A DNA stretch of 64,000 nucleotides from Chlamydomonas reinhardtii (Eukaryota > Chlorophyta > Chlorophyceae > Chlamydomonadales > Chlamydomonadaceae): positions 9,005,442 to 9,069,441 of the forward strand of contig NC_057015.1 of assembly GCF_000002595.2 (NCBI RefSeq). The letters are read 5' to 3'. Both the position numbers and the translations under genes were made by a program. Below the pieces are notes generated by a model that did not search any database, had not been told where the DNA came from, and saw only the letters and a program-made list of their open reading frames with translations. Shown here in pieces: positions 11,073 to 27,311 of the stretch (its first letter is position 1; each line of letters starts with the position of its first letter).

Positions 11073-11546
11073 CTCGCTCTGTAGGTGGAAAACACTGTCA
11101 GTTTCGCTGCATGTGTATTTATGATGTATCTGGAAACCTTTCTGTGATCGCGCACACGTTGTCAGCTCGAGCCGGCGATGGAACTGCCCTTGGTTTGTCT
11201 GACGCTGCTGCGAGCATCGCAGTGGGGCACTGCATTACTCAAATGATTAGGGCACACGTAAGCTTTGGCACCCGTGAAAGGCATTGGGGAGCGCGGGGAA
11301 ACGATGGTATTGTGCCAGGGTTCGTGCCTCGATGAGGCTTATGCCCAATGTTGAATGGCCTTATATTTTTGCGTTCACATATAGCCGCTGTGAAGAAGTT
11401 GTTTGAAGTGGGCAACGGGACCTCGCTCGGCTGTCTGCACAACTTTCCTTCGCTGTTTCCTCTGCTGTCCTTCGAGCAGCAACGAACACCTTCACGCTGT
11501 CCAAAGACGTTGGTGGCATTCGGTAAATACCAAGCCCTACGCGACA
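11073..11546. other. Intergenic, upstream of membrane protein gene
   Basis: No coding signal that I trust. Likely 5' region of the gene starting at 11547. Confidence 0.4.
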
Positions 11547-14031
11547 ATGACGACCTTGCTCAAGCCGGGTCAGGGGCGAGTGGCGCCTGAGACCGGGGCC
11601 TCGAAGACAGGTGGCGATATGCAGGTGACTCCCCGTCTGCCGCAATAATAAGTGCTCAAGGCAATGCAGTGTTTTGACTTTCACTCGCGACCGCGGTCTT
11701 GTGCATTTCGCACTCCCTACATCCCGCGGCATCGCTCGCGCCCCGCGCGCGCAGGGCCCCCTTGCTTCCCCCAGCACAGCTGTATCAATCGTGACGAGAA
11801 GATCGCCTTGGCTTCCTTCTAGCGTCAGATGCAGCAGACCCCCTGACCGAACAAGAGGGCACAACCCTGAACGGTACCGCGCGGCTGCTCGTGTGCCTGG
11901 TCTCTTTTGCGGGGCCGCAGGTGGTGGTGAACGCAAGCAGCCCCAACGGGGAGGAGGAGGACCTGGTGGATATCTACATGCGCACCGTCCCGTGGACCAA
12001 ACAAACGGTGGGTGGCAGCTGTAGGGTGTGCAAGGATCCTGCCGGGGGCTTAGGCTTTGCGAGGGTCGATCACTATCACAGCGTTGGGGTTGGGGCGTGG
12101 CCATGGTGTGGTCCGGACCAGGGCCAGACGCCACGTACATGGTGTACGGTGAGGAGTATTGCTGTTCGTCTGAGTGCATGTATGAAAGGCCGTACACGAA
12201 TGAAGGTCCATGGGCTTGTGCATGCATACCGCAGACGCTGAGCACCCAGCAGGCCATCAAGTCGGTGTGGAAGCGGCTGGTGATTGTGCGCGGCGTGGAG
12301 CACACCAAGGAGTCGCTGAAGAACTTCTGGACCACGCTAGGTGCGGGCGGTCGTAGCGGCCCTGGGTTTTGCACCGGCATGGGGTCGACAGACGGGCAAT
12401 CACAGTTTGCTCGAGGCGCCCTCATGGGCGAAAGCCTTGCCACAAGCCCCCTTTTGAGCCGTTGATAGCCAAGTATGCCAGTGTATGACTAATCAATGTA
12501 GTAACTGGGAATGCTTGATCCAACTGTAGGTGTGGTTTCAGCCCTGCTACTTTCAGTCACCTACTCGGTAAGGCGGTGCAACATAGGGTGTAGCGTGGCT
12601 GCCCAGGCGCCACATGTGGTGACAAAAACACCGATGTGGGGACATGACCCTGTGACCCAGCTGCTGCCTGCTACCTACTAATTTGGTGTCTGTTGTGCTC
12701 TGTGCTGCAGACGGTAACATCGCCGCTCGCAAGTGACGATCCCAGCAAATCATCGGCGGTCACCTTCGTGCGGGCCGTGGGGGGCATCAGTCTGGTGCGT
12801 GAGAAGCGGCGTGGGCGGGGCTGAAGCGCGCTTAGTTCCTTGCGGAGCTGGCAGGAGGACCTAGTCCAAACAGGTCGCAGAAGCACCCAGGCAAGTTTAC
12901 AATCTGGTCGTGTATTCAACCCCATTCGCGCAGGTGCTCTCGCTCGTTATCATCGTGACCACGGTTATTTACCTGATTGAGGTGGGTGGTGCAGTGGTGC
13001 CCAGAGCTTGGCATCAGCACCTCAGGCCACACGGCATGCATACTGGAATGCGGATCAGCGGGGCAAGCCAGGCAACATTGCATTTTAGGGTTTATATTAC
13101 GCATAGCATCAGAATGCGCCAACCTTGGGTGCCCCCGCATACTGCAGATCGACAACTGCACAACCAACCGTGACCTCGAAGACTTTATTCGCAGCAATGG
13201 GAGCCTGTTCGACATCCTGACGGTGAGGACAAGCTGCAACAGCAGAGAGTGCGGATGCCGGTGAATGCGGGTTTGAGCGTGAGCAGATGCATTCCCGTTT
13301 GCAGTGCCTGACGCAGGGAACATAAACGGTCGTGTATATGCGCGCCCCCTCGCCACTACAGGGATTCTTCAGCGCAAGCGTTGGCCTCTTGATGGCACAA
13401 GGTGAGCGCTAGTCAACTAAGTTATCAGTGCAAGCCTATAGTTCTCAGGCGTTCCCCATATGTACAGCTACTGTACTGCTGTATTGCCAGTCTACTACGG
13501 TTTGCATTGCGTGTTGCACATGGCAAACAGGATGTCTGTCAGGCTTAATGGCTTCCAACTGTACGACAACGCATGCCGGCTTTTCACACAATTGCGCAGC
13601 GTTGGCAACCATGTACGTGACCTTCAATCCCACTGAGTTCTGGATCACTATCGGCTTCACGGGATTCTTCGCCGTAGTCACCGCCGTCTTCGCGGCCGTC
13701 CTTGCAGGTATGCCGAACGCAGGGCTACCTACATTACCGCAGTTACCACATCAGCGGGCGCTATGCTCCTGCCCGGCATTCTGGGGGTGGCGACTCATGG
13801 CCTTTTGTCACGGCCGTCGCCGCAATGAGCATGGACCGGACCCTGCACGCAATGGCATCATGACCAGCACTCCGGCTTGCCCTTGCCTGCCCTCTTGTAG
13901 GCCACAACCGTTTCCGGATGTGGGCACGCTACGACTCCCCGCTGGCCATTGAGCGGCGCGTGGTGGAGCGGCTGGTGGAGGAGCGGCAGAAGCGCGCCAA
14001 GGCGGCGGAGGAAACGTTTAAGAACTCATAG
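11547..14031 (+). CDS. Four-helix integral membrane protein (292 aa), paralogue of the 59791-62537 gene
   Basis: Ten exons: 11547-11610, 11823-12007, 12235-12340, 12530-12567, 12711-12794, 12934-12981, 13148-13222, 13362-13401, 13600-13707, 13901-14031. They sum to 879 nt (292 aa plus stop). The N-terminal about 110 residues are soluble, with an acidic patch (NGEEEDLVDIYM) and a basic stretch ending TKESLKNFWTTL. Then come four hydrophobic segments: VVSALLLSVTY, VLSLVIIVTTVIYLIE, FFSASVGLLMAQAL and WITIGFTGFFAVVTAVF. A charged tail follows (RRVVERLVEERQKRAK). Exons, motifs and helix order match the gene at 59791-62537. The helix-P-helix start (VTSP) resembles the PGG membrane domain of ankyrin proteins, but that is only inference and no ankyrins are present. 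A TGTAA lies at 14489. Function unknown. Confidence 0.85.
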
Positions 14032-15199
14032 TGGAAATACGGCGCGTAGCCCCAAGCCGCTGTAGGCGCCGGGGTATGATTAAAGGAATGGGATTTGTGT
14101 AGGCTTGGAATCCGGTTGTCGGGCCGTCACTGGCGGCAGAGCATGGCGAGTTGGTGTGCATGGTGCATAAGACATGGAACATGTGCACGCATATGATGCA
14201 TGAAACTACTGGTGCACTGGCATCCACTGACATTCTAGCACTGTCTAAACCGTGTGTATGTTCATGCACGCCACCACGGCACCACCGTGACGGGTTTGCA
14301 GGCGCCTGCTCATGTTCGATATGGTACTTTGAGCAATGCATGCTTTATTTCTTGCTTCATCCGTTCATGACTCGTACACTATCTGGCTTCGATTACTGGA
14401 GATCGCAGGTGATTAGACTTCTTACGGGGGCAGTGCGTGGGGCAGGAGCGTGTCTGTGTGTGTATTTAGTTGCAAGTCAGCGTTCTGGTGTAACTGTGGG
14501 TGATTGGTCTGGCTGGGGGCGTTTCTGCCGGGGCGTCTCAGGTGGCCCGCCAGCTAAGCTTGCTTCCGCGGGTGAGCCGGCCCTGTGAACAGGACTGACC
14601 GGTGTCGCGGCGCGCCGATGTTGGGTGGGGTTGAGGATGCTATCCGGCATGTGAGATCGCCCGCCTGCCAAGGTGCCAACAACGTGGTGGGGTTGCTGCT
14701 TGGCCAAGAACGGGCTTATGACAGCTATGCTGGTGCTTGGCTAATGCCGGGCTAGTGCTTTCTGTGGAAAGTGGGCACAGGCATCACGCTCGTGGGCACT
14801 GAGTTGAAGTTGTCACAAATTGATGGTCAGCACAGGTCAGCACCCCTGATGGTCAGTCTGTTAGCTCACGCTGTTAGCTTGATGCTGGCAATTCAACAAG
14901 CGAGCCAGGGCCTGCCAGGGTTGCTAGTCTCCCTAGTCACGCGGCCTCGGCGTGTACAGCCAATGCCGGTACAGAGAGCACACGACACACTACGACACTA
15001 ACCAGTACTGCCAGTACACATCACATCAGCTTACCGTCAACTCCGCACCTCAGCACACATACGACGTTGTGCTCGCTTGCTTTCTCTGTTTCGCATTCTT
15101 AAAGCATCATCGATAACACAGCAGGCCTGACCCCAACTCCCCAAGGGGTATGAGTAGGCGGCGAGACGCATACGCAGAGTCACACGATAACGGCTTCTG
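14032..15199. other. Intergenic, nothing assigned
   Basis: Holds the probable 3' untranslated region of the upstream gene with TGTAA at 14489-14493. I see no further gene. Confidence 0.4.
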
Positions 15200-15790
15200 A
15201 GCTGGGACTGCGCGTGAAACGGCGTCCCGCCTTCCAATTTCCGACTCGGCGCTCCCCACCGACCGCCCCAAGCAGCGTGCCCAGCGCTCGTATCTTACAA
15301 AGGCAGGGGCGGCGTCAGTGGCCGAATTCCTTAAAATGGCTTCGTTCAGTTGACGAAACAGGCTGCCGCCGCTTCGTTCACCCCCAAAAATTTTCCGGGG
15401 GCTCCGCCCCCGACCCGCACGATGTCGACACCGACACGACACCCCCACTCCTCCCCTGCTTCCCACCGACCCAACCTCACTCTCCCGCCAGGGGAACCCC
15501 TGTCTCCCGCCGTCAACACCCATAGATACAGCCCTTTGAGCCTTTTTACCATATGCCACGCAGGTTTCGGTCGTGGAGTAGCCGCTGGAACCCCCTGTCC
15601 TTGGCCAAAAGTGGCCGAAATCCCAAAAATGTCTTCGTCTGTTTGCCGAAAGACCCCCCAAGATCCCGTGCGTTTTGGCCGAAATTCCAAGTCAAGATCA
15701 AAAACATTTCGTCCGCCAGAGGCCTTTTTGGGCAAATTTCGTTCTGAACGAAGGAAGATACGAGCGCTGAGCGTGCCCATCACCAAGCAA
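15200..15790. repeat. Degenerate repetitive block, unknown element
   Basis: Three diverged copies of a GGCCGAA(A)T(T/C)CC motif followed by A-rich and TTCGT words start near 15321, 15611 and 15681. A GGGGGCTCCGCCCCC hairpin-like core lies near 15396-15410. No coding region is supported. Confidence 0.4.
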
Positions 15791-16099
15791 ACGGCATAGC
15801 ACAGCTCGGTACTGATGCCCACAACGGCCTTAGGATTGGGATCTGTGCCTTCGTGTTGGGCGCGCTTCCTCAATCAAGAATTTCCAGCACTTCAATATGA
15901 TACGGTATCAACACAGGACTGTGCACCATTTTTGGCTGCGACGGGACCGCCCAACGGCCCAAGCAGCCAAGCTACCTCACCAACCGAAACTATGGCCTGT
16001 GGCAATACCCCTCGCTAACGCTTGGCCCTGGCACCGGCAAGAAACTTTGCGGGCCAAGCTGCCCAGCGCATCTGCACGACCAGTCCACCCCAGGTGTAA
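15791..16099. other. No gene seen; may be further decayed LINE sequence
   Basis: Between the degenerate repeat block and the recognisable LINE fragment. No protein match recognised. Confidence 0.3.
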
Positions 16100-16483
16100 C
16101 GCTGGCCCCGGAAGCCAGGCATCAGACAACAAGCAACCGTGCAGATGAGCAAGTACAAGCATTGGATGGGGCTGTGTGCGGAAGGAGCGGCACCACTGAC
16201 CATGCAAGGGCACAGTAGAGCATTTATACCAGTTGCGCACCACAAGGCCTTGATGAGGTTCCGCCTATGCTGCTGGCCGCTTACTGCCAACCGCGCCTAT
16301 GGACGACCTAGGGAGGAGAGGATTTGCCCGCTATGTGTTGCAAATGAAGTCGAAGATGAGAATCATGTGCTCATGCGGTGTACGGCCTACGACCAGTTGC
16401 GTTTGGGTAGCGAGATCCCATTTGGGAGCACAGGAGCACAGGAGCACAGGAGCAGAAGCACCCCCATTCGGAGACCAAACTAG
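16100..16483 (+). mobile_element. LINE 3' fragment (reverse-transcriptase C-terminal zinc-binding domain)
   Basis: The open segment reads MSKYKHWMGL, then LMRFRLCCWPLTANR, then ICPLCVANEVEDENHVLMRC. This is the zf-RVT signature (CPLC ... ED(E)xHvLxxC) found after the reverse transcriptase of L1-type LINEs. The same block recurs at 46255-46933 with clear similarity. No polymerase domain lies upstream, so it is a 5'-truncated remnant. A short 10-bp tandem (AGGAGCACAG, three copies) follows near 16434-16463. Confidence 0.75.
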
Positions 16484-16852
16484 CTGCATATATAAGTGTT
16501 GCAGGCGTTATAAGGGCCCCCCGGCCCGGGCCTCGGTTTCTACAAGGACAGGAATGCACGTCGTGCTCACCACCTTGTAACCACACACAACAACAACACA
16601 ACAGGCACGGGCCTTTGTCACGCCGATGCGTGCTGATGCTAACAGAACGTGCCCTGATGGCGTCTTGTCTTGAACTGAGTGCTACGTGGCTTACTGCTCT
16701 CTTAAGCGCGTAGACGACTGTGCGTATCAAGGGTGCTCGGTTCTTGTCTCCTCAAAGTTACAGAGGCGGCTCTGTCTGTGCACTTCGTGCTATTCACGAG
16801 TATTGTAAATGGTCGTTGTCTCTGTAATCACTAACCAGCAAGTAGTACCGGA

Positions 16853-16884
16853 TAGTTCAAGACAAGACGGCTTGTCTTGAGCTA
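16853..16884. repeat. Inverted repeat, 14-bp arms
   Basis: TAGTTCAAGACAAG pairs with CTTGTCTTGAGCTA around a 4-base loop, with one G-T wobble. The arm word CTTGTCTTGA also occurs near 16668. Confidence 0.85.
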
Positions 16885-17349
16885 CCGGGGCGGATAAACC
16901 TGTCTCCGCCTCATTCCGCCCGCCTCCGCGCGTCAGACTGGCGGATAACGCAACTTCCTCACACCGCATAACCTAACGGCACAAACCCAGCTCACTCAAA
17001 CGCACAAGATCTTACGGACAGTTATGGCCAAACAGAGCATTGCTATGGTAGTCGGCACACGGGAGTTATGCCTGCTTAGTCACGTGCTGCCCCATAATTC
17101 GACAGCCGCACTGATTCTGACCCCGGGTTTCACAGCTTTCCCGGCACGGTCCCACGCCATGTCCGGTCCCACGCCCTGGCGTGACACCTTGTCACTCTGC
17201 GGCCCGGAGCTGGCTGTGTGAAAACTGGCGAACGGTGGTGACGGCTATGCTGAGGGCTGCAGGGCTTATCGCCGCCCTACCGCCGCCATCCTGATGAGGA
17301 ATCGTGATGGTGAAGCCGTACTTCCGGGCATACGATCATGTTACACACA

Positions 17350-17373
17350 AGGGGAGGTGTGTACACCTCCCCT
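17350..17373. repeat. Palindrome, 11-bp arms
   Basis: AGGGGAGGTGT and ACACCTCCCCT are exact inverted repeats separated by two bases. Confidence 0.9.
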
Positions 17374-18577
17374 GGTACGCACACTGTCACACACGGCAGG
17401 CTGCTCCTTTACCGGCACCGAGCCGCGTGGCTGATCGCCATCCCATACAGTCGGTTCTTGGCAACCGCCTCGGCACTGCACACGAAGAATGGTCAACTTC
17501 CGCAAATCATTCCTGGTCGTGCGCACTCTCCGCCAACCCTCTCACTCCGCAGTGCCAGCCACGCCCTGCCATTTGTCCTGGTCTGGCGGCAATGTCGCTC
17601 CCAACTGAGTCAAGGCGGCCAAGGAGCGCTTCAGCGCAGCCCTGCAGCTGGGCACGGACGTGCAGGCAGAGGGGCGCTGCGCCAATGGTGAGGACATACT
17701 TGCATCAAAGCACGCTAGATTACTTGGAACACCTCCGACCCCAGGCAATGGCGACTGGAGGCGCCCGTACCTGAAGGGCGCCTCCTGCCGCTCCTGCTAC
17801 CTGAACGATTCGCATTACCCCGCCACCGGGCTGCGTTCCAGGTGAGTTTATGTTGTGGGTTTCGCGTTGTCGCGAATGGCAGCCTAGTCGCGCGCGAGCT
17901 GCTACAAGTCAGCTCCACGCCAGTGTAACCATTTGGTGCGCCTGCTGCGGAGCCGCGTGGGGCGCGCGCGGGTGTTCTCGTCTCGGAAAATAACAAGTAA
18001 CCGCAATTGCAGCTAACTCTAATTTTTGTCTTGCTGCGTTTCAGGCGGCAGTGGCGACGGCGGGGGAACACTTGTCTTGCTGCTTGCTAGCCTGGAGCAC
18101 TCGACGGCGTCTTGCATCTGCATTCACATTTCTCTGCCTAGACTAACGTGCTTGAAAAAATGCAACACGTACAAGCCTAGCACCCGTCACGCTGTGGGGT
18201 TTGTGCGGGACGCTGCCGCCCCTTGTAAGCGGTAACACGCGGCACACAACGTATAACCCCTGAGGGGATATCGTATAGCACCGCGCTGTGCTTATGAGTG
18301 GCCACTCAGTACGACATGGTCAAGCTGAGTACTGTGTACAATGAAGTGGTGGCCGCAAAGGCCAGATGTCTGTCAATGGAGTGCGGACACACGGAGCGGC
18401 GCCAGTGCGGGGAGACACGCCGAGGCGGCCACTGCGCCGTGTCTGCCGCCTACAACCTACCTGAGTAACCTGATCCATTGTTACGACAACTCGACAAGTG
18501 ACGCAACACAGTGAGTGTTATACACTGCTGGTGCTTTTTGGTGTCGCAGGCGTGAGGGTGCAAAGACCATGCTAAAC

Positions 18578-18929
18578 TGTAACGACGGGAAAAGGCCCTT
18601 CGAAGTTGTCAGGAACGGGAAGTACCCGCGTTACATTCTCCCCCCCTTGGATCACACGTCCTCGGGTGGATCTGCGAATGTGACTGCTCGCCAGAAACAT
18701 AATTTTGACACCACGGCCGGCATTACCCGTCACCGCGTCGAGAAGGCACCACGGTATGCAATCCCCTAGTGCCGGTTTTTTGAGCGAAGCCAAATTCCGA
18801 CGTACTCAGGACTCGAACCAGCGACCTCCGGCTGTTATACCATCGGAACACTGGGTGGTCTCGATACCAATTGTAACGACGGGAAAAGGCCCTTCGAAGT
18901 TGTCAGGAACGGGAAGTACCCGCGTTACA
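18578..18929 (-). mobile_element. TRIM (terminal-repeat retrotransposon in miniature), looks whole
   Basis: Two identical 58-bp terminal direct repeats (18578-18635 and 18872-18929) begin TG and end CA. A 5-bp target-site duplication TAAAC flanks the element (18573-18577 and 18930-18934). On the minus strand a primer-binding-site-like TGGTATCGAGACC (18869-18857, complement of a tRNA 3' end in CCA) lies two bases inside one repeat. A polypurine tract (18648-18636) abuts the other. There is no coding capacity, so it depends on a helper LTR element. Identical repeats point to recent insertion. The interior carries a tRNA-like block (listed separately). Confidence 0.85.
18809..18850 (-). other. 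tRNA-like (Pol III A/B box-like) block inside the TRIM
   Basis: On the minus strand GGTTCGAGTCC (18819-18809) is a perfect B box, and TGTTCCGATGG (18850-18840) is a loose A box. The spacing and stem pairing are too poor for a functional tRNA. Probably a tRNA-derived segment or chance. Confidence 0.35.
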
Positions 18930-19562
18930 TAAACAGGACCTGGCAAATGCCATGTCCAGCTCGACCTGACCTCTTCACGCATACGCGTTGTTACCCTCTT
19001 GCCGCTGGCTCGGCTTGCTTCTGCTCAGTCTGCGTCCCACCACCCGCAAGTTCTGTGGCCGCGCCGGTGTTGTTACTGGGCTCGGGGAATAGTCAGGGGA
19101 GGGGCAACGTCCGCGCCTGCCTGCCCCTGCTGGCAACAGACAGCGTTTCAGGGCCGAAGGATCAAACCCAGCACCCAGAGATATTATCGCAGCTAATCAT
19201 AGGCATTTGCCCACCTTAACGGGCTGAAATGCTTTTCATATGCTGACTATTCGGTCCGGCCCCCATTCACCCATGGTGAGCCTGCGAGCAAGGCGGGAGC
19301 TGACCCCAATACTGCAGCTGAGCTAGACATTGACATATAATTGCGTAGCATTACATTGAGGACAGAGCTATAGATATCAGAAGGAGTGCTTTAGCATCTG
19401 CAGATCTTTTCACGCGGGGCCCAGGCCTGTCGTTGCTTTGTGCGTAGAGTCACCTCACGCAACAGCTATTGATTCTGAGCACAGCAAGAGTTGGTGCGGA
19501 ACTCCCGCGCTGGGCAGGGTTGTCTTCTGGGCGGGGCCGCTGTGACCTAGTAGCTCGCAATC
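18930..19562. other. Intergenic, promoter side of RBX1
   Basis: No coding region. The last part is the probable 5' leader of the gene starting at 19563. Confidence 0.4.
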
Positions 19563-19955
19563 ATGTCGGACAACGAAATGGAAGTCGAGGAGCAGCAGGA
19601 GCAGGAGGAGCAGCAGGCAGGGCCCAGCAAGCGCGGCAACAAGTCGGGGAAGCGGTTCGAGATTAAGAAGTGGAATGCAGTGGCGATGTGGAGCTGGGCC
19701 ATTTGCACCGACACCTGCGCCATTTGCCGCAACAACCTTTACGAGCCCAGCATCGAGTACCAGGCGAACCCCACGGGGGACCCAGATCACCCGGGCCTGT
19801 CCATTGCCTGGGGGTGCTGCGGGCACGTCTTCCACCTGGACTGCATTCAGCGCTGGCTTAAAACCCGTAGCGCCTGCCCACTGTGCAACAAGGAGTGGGA
19901 GTTTGCCAAGATTGAGAAGATCCTGCCGGGCGGCGGCATGGTGGGCCTGGAGTAA
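19563..19955 (+). CDS. RBX1: RBX1/ROC1 RING-box protein (cullin-RING ubiquitin ligase subunit)
   Basis: The 130-residue protein binds cullins and recruits the E2 enzyme in SCF-type ubiquitin ligases. After an acidic Gln/Glu-rich N-terminus comes the cullin-binding strand (KRFEIKKWNAVAMWSW). The zinc-binding RING-H2 follows: CAICRNNLYEPSIEYQAN, then WGCCGHVFHLDCIQRWLKTR and CPLCNKEWEF. All expected Cys and His ligands are visible. Typical RBX1 proteins stop just after EWEF plus a few residues, whereas this one runs on 14 more (AKIEKILPGGGMVGLE tail). The gene has no introns, unlike nearly all its neighbours. A TGTAA at 20637 could end a long 3' untranslated region. APC11 is the alternative family, but the N-terminal strand fits RBX1 better. 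Confidence 0.95.
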   Translation: MSDNEMEVEEQQEQEEQQAGPSKRGNKSGKRFEIKKWNAVAMWSWAICTDTCAICRNNLYEPSIEYQANPTGDPDHPGLSIAWGCCGHVFHLDCIQRWLKTRSACPLCNKEWEFAKIEKILPGGGMVGLE

Positions 19956-20864
19956 GGCGGGGCTGTGAGAGGTGGCGGGTGCCACGGCGGCGGCGGCACC
20001 CCGCCCTCCACGCTCGTGGAGGGCGCAGTAGGGTACCTCAGTAACGTGGGAAGGGGCCGCACGCATTGAGTCACTGAGGGAAGCTTTGGGTTTAGGTCGC
20101 ACTGACGGGCAGTCCGCTGCGGGCCATGTAGAAGCGAGGCTGCGTTTGGTTGCATGACGCTGTGGACACCGGCATGGATCAGGCCACAGCCTACATGACG
20201 GGCTGCATTGATAGGCAGGGTCTGTCGACTGCAGTATTGCCCAGCCATGTGGACACTGCGTTGGTGTGTGATGGAACGGCAACGCACGGCGTCTATTGGT
20301 TGCCAGTAGATAGAGACGTGACGCGCACTTGCTGGCGGCACGTCGGCGCTGGGGCGTGTGGGGCTCCAGCTTTGCTTTAGAACGCGTGGGGACGTGTATT
20401 TCGGCAAGGGAAATCGAGCGCGAGGAAGCAAACGCCGGGCACGCGCTGCGACGTGCAAGGAATAGCTCTGCAGGATGGCAATGCAGTTGGCAGGCGATCC
20501 GCGCTGCGTTCGCGTGTTTCACCTGCTGGAACGCCTGCCTTATGGGCATTCAGTACAAGAGGGCGGGAGATGAGGATGCCCGCATATGACATGACGGCAC
20601 GAGGCAAGTGTCAGCAGGCAAGCGTGAGGCAGGCGGTTGTAATTTTACATTGTTCCGATGTGCCGCGTCCGTTCATGAAGGGGACCTCGAAACTCAGGGA
20701 TGGGATATGACTGTCCAGCTTGCCAGGAACCCAGTGGTACATATAGAGCTCGAAGGGCTTACTGGCTTCAAAGCGCACTCCTTGCTTGCAGCCTTCACAC
20801 TCTTGCACCATGCTCAAATTGGTGTTCTGGCGCTGCATTTCACGTATTCATGTTCCCCATCCAG
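19956..20864. other. Downstream of RBX1, nothing assigned
   Basis: Probable 3' untranslated region of RBX1 with TGTAA near 20637. No confident coding region. Confidence 0.4.
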
Positions 20865-21257
20865 AACCAGGTGTGGCTGCCTGACACGTCGGCGCTTGCT
20901 GTGGGCTGTGGCAGCAGCAGCGGCAGCAGTAGCAGTAGCAGTGGCTCCAACTATAGCAGCAGCACAGGCGCCAGCACTGCAGGGGCTGGCATGCAGCTTG
21001 ACACAGACCAGCCGCCGGCGGGAGTCATGTCTGTCCTGGCGTCCCCCATGCGGCGCTGGATCAGCACCCCGCACACGCAGCAGTCCAACGCTGGTGCGGA
21101 GGCGATCAGAGCTCTGAAGCAGTCCTTCGCGCAGTGCGCCATGGGCGCAGCCAAGTCATCGCAACAGCAACAGCAGAACCCGCAGCCGGCGACCGAACCC
21201 TGTCACACTTCGCGTGTCATGCGCACGCGCGCAGCTCAACGACGGGCTACCATTTAG
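20865..21257 (+). CDS. Possible terminal exon of an unknown gene
   Basis: Follows an acceptor-like CCCCATCCAG and reads NQVWLPDTSALAV, then Ser runs, QPPAGVMSVLASPMRRW, a poly-Gln run, and stops after RAAQRRATI. Codon use is algal-like and the composition low-complexity. No upstream exon or start was identified, so this may be a gene end or a chance open frame. Confidence 0.3.
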   Translation, partial: NQVWLPDTSALAVGCGSSSGSSSSSSGSNYSSSTGASTAGAGMQLDTDQPPAGVMSVLASPMRRWISTPHTQQSNAGAEAIRALKQSFAQCAMGAAKSSQQQQQNPQPATEPCHTSRVMRTRAAQRRATI

Positions 21258-21532
21258 ACCGCTGCTGCAGCAAATTGTAGCAACATAATTTGCAGAACTC
21301 TGGCGTTCGACCAGCCGCGCACTCCTGCCCTGCCGCTGCCAATTGTGTGCCATTTGCCGGGTTCTGGGAATCAGCTGCACCCTACGGGACTTTACCAACT
21401 TGCCTTGCCACTGTCCCATCGCACAGATTGCTACACCCGGTCCACACGCTGCACCAGTCGGAAGGTACCCACCACAGCGTTTAGGCGGTGCACAGCAAGA
21501 CACAGCTAGGTTTCAACATACATGCCAGCCGC

Positions 21533-24027
<2,495 letters not shown>

Positions 24028-24616
24028 CGCGCACGGTTCCGTGACTGAAGCGCGGAAAAGCCCTGCGAGAAAACAACCTGCCTGCAGTTTCCGACATGGC
24101 GGCATGACATTTCAGGCTGTTCCGGCGGTAGACTTTGAGCCCAGTTAGCGAGGGCAGGCTTTGCGACGATTGACACCGGAACCCCGTCGTCGGGCCTTTG
24201 TGCCTAAACTGTGAAAGCATGATTGCCCAGCTCTTATTATGATTCTCTTTCGTGCGAAACTAGCCGTTTGCCTTGCAGCACGGAGTATTTGAGCACGGTG
24301 ATTGAGTAATGGTTTGGCCGGAAGAGAGCCGCCAGGAGTTTACATGCGTCTGGCCTTACACTAATGAGCAAGTGTCTTTCCATGTAATCTTTCATGCGCG
24401 AGCAAGCGGCTCCCCATTCCCCTGCACCTTCGGCATACCCACGGGCCGATTAAGCTCTTCTCATCCAACCGCCACGTCCAACCGCTCACAGCATCACCCA
24501 TCCGAGCGGCAGCCCAAGCACGCCATGGATTCTCCCATGATCTGCGTATAGGTTCAACCACTTGAGGGCAGTACAAGCCAACCACCGCTCCAACCAACTC
24601 CTATCACGCGCGGCGC
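24028..24616. other. Spacer between the tandem GSNOR genes
   Basis: Upstream leader of copy 1 and 3' region of copy 2 only. Two TTACA (TGTAA on minus) at 24356 and 24340 would end the copy 2 transcript. Confidence 0.5.
24340..24360 (-). terminator. Two TGTAA polyadenylation signals for GSNOR copy 2
   Basis: TTACA on the plus strand at 24356-24360 and 24340-24344, about 260-275 bp past the stop codon. Confidence 0.55.

Positions 24617-27311
<2,695 letters not shown>

Larger units (their letters stand above)
16484..18577. other. Gene-poor region with hairpins
   Basis: Contains the inverted repeats listed separately. An open stretch at about 17580-17850 and a Cys/His-rich stretch at 18375-18440 were looked at, but no family was recognised. 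Confidence 0.35.

Noticed and set aside
11547-14031. Meckelin (TMEM67) or another ciliary transition-zone protein
   Set aside because: Helix number and loop sequences do not match what I know of meckelin, TMEM231 or TMEM237.
18375-18440. TnpB-type zinc finger (Cys/His-rich CGHTERRQCGETRRGGHC)
   Set aside because: Spacing does not fit CxxC...CxxC and no RuvC motif lies nearby.
18790-18862. tRNA gene
   Set aside because: The B box is perfect, but the A-to-B spacing is short and the acceptor and T stems do not pair. It lies inside the TRIM.
19455-20549. Open frame of 364 codons on the minus strand
   Set aside because: Antisense to RBX1, whose RING is unmistakable.
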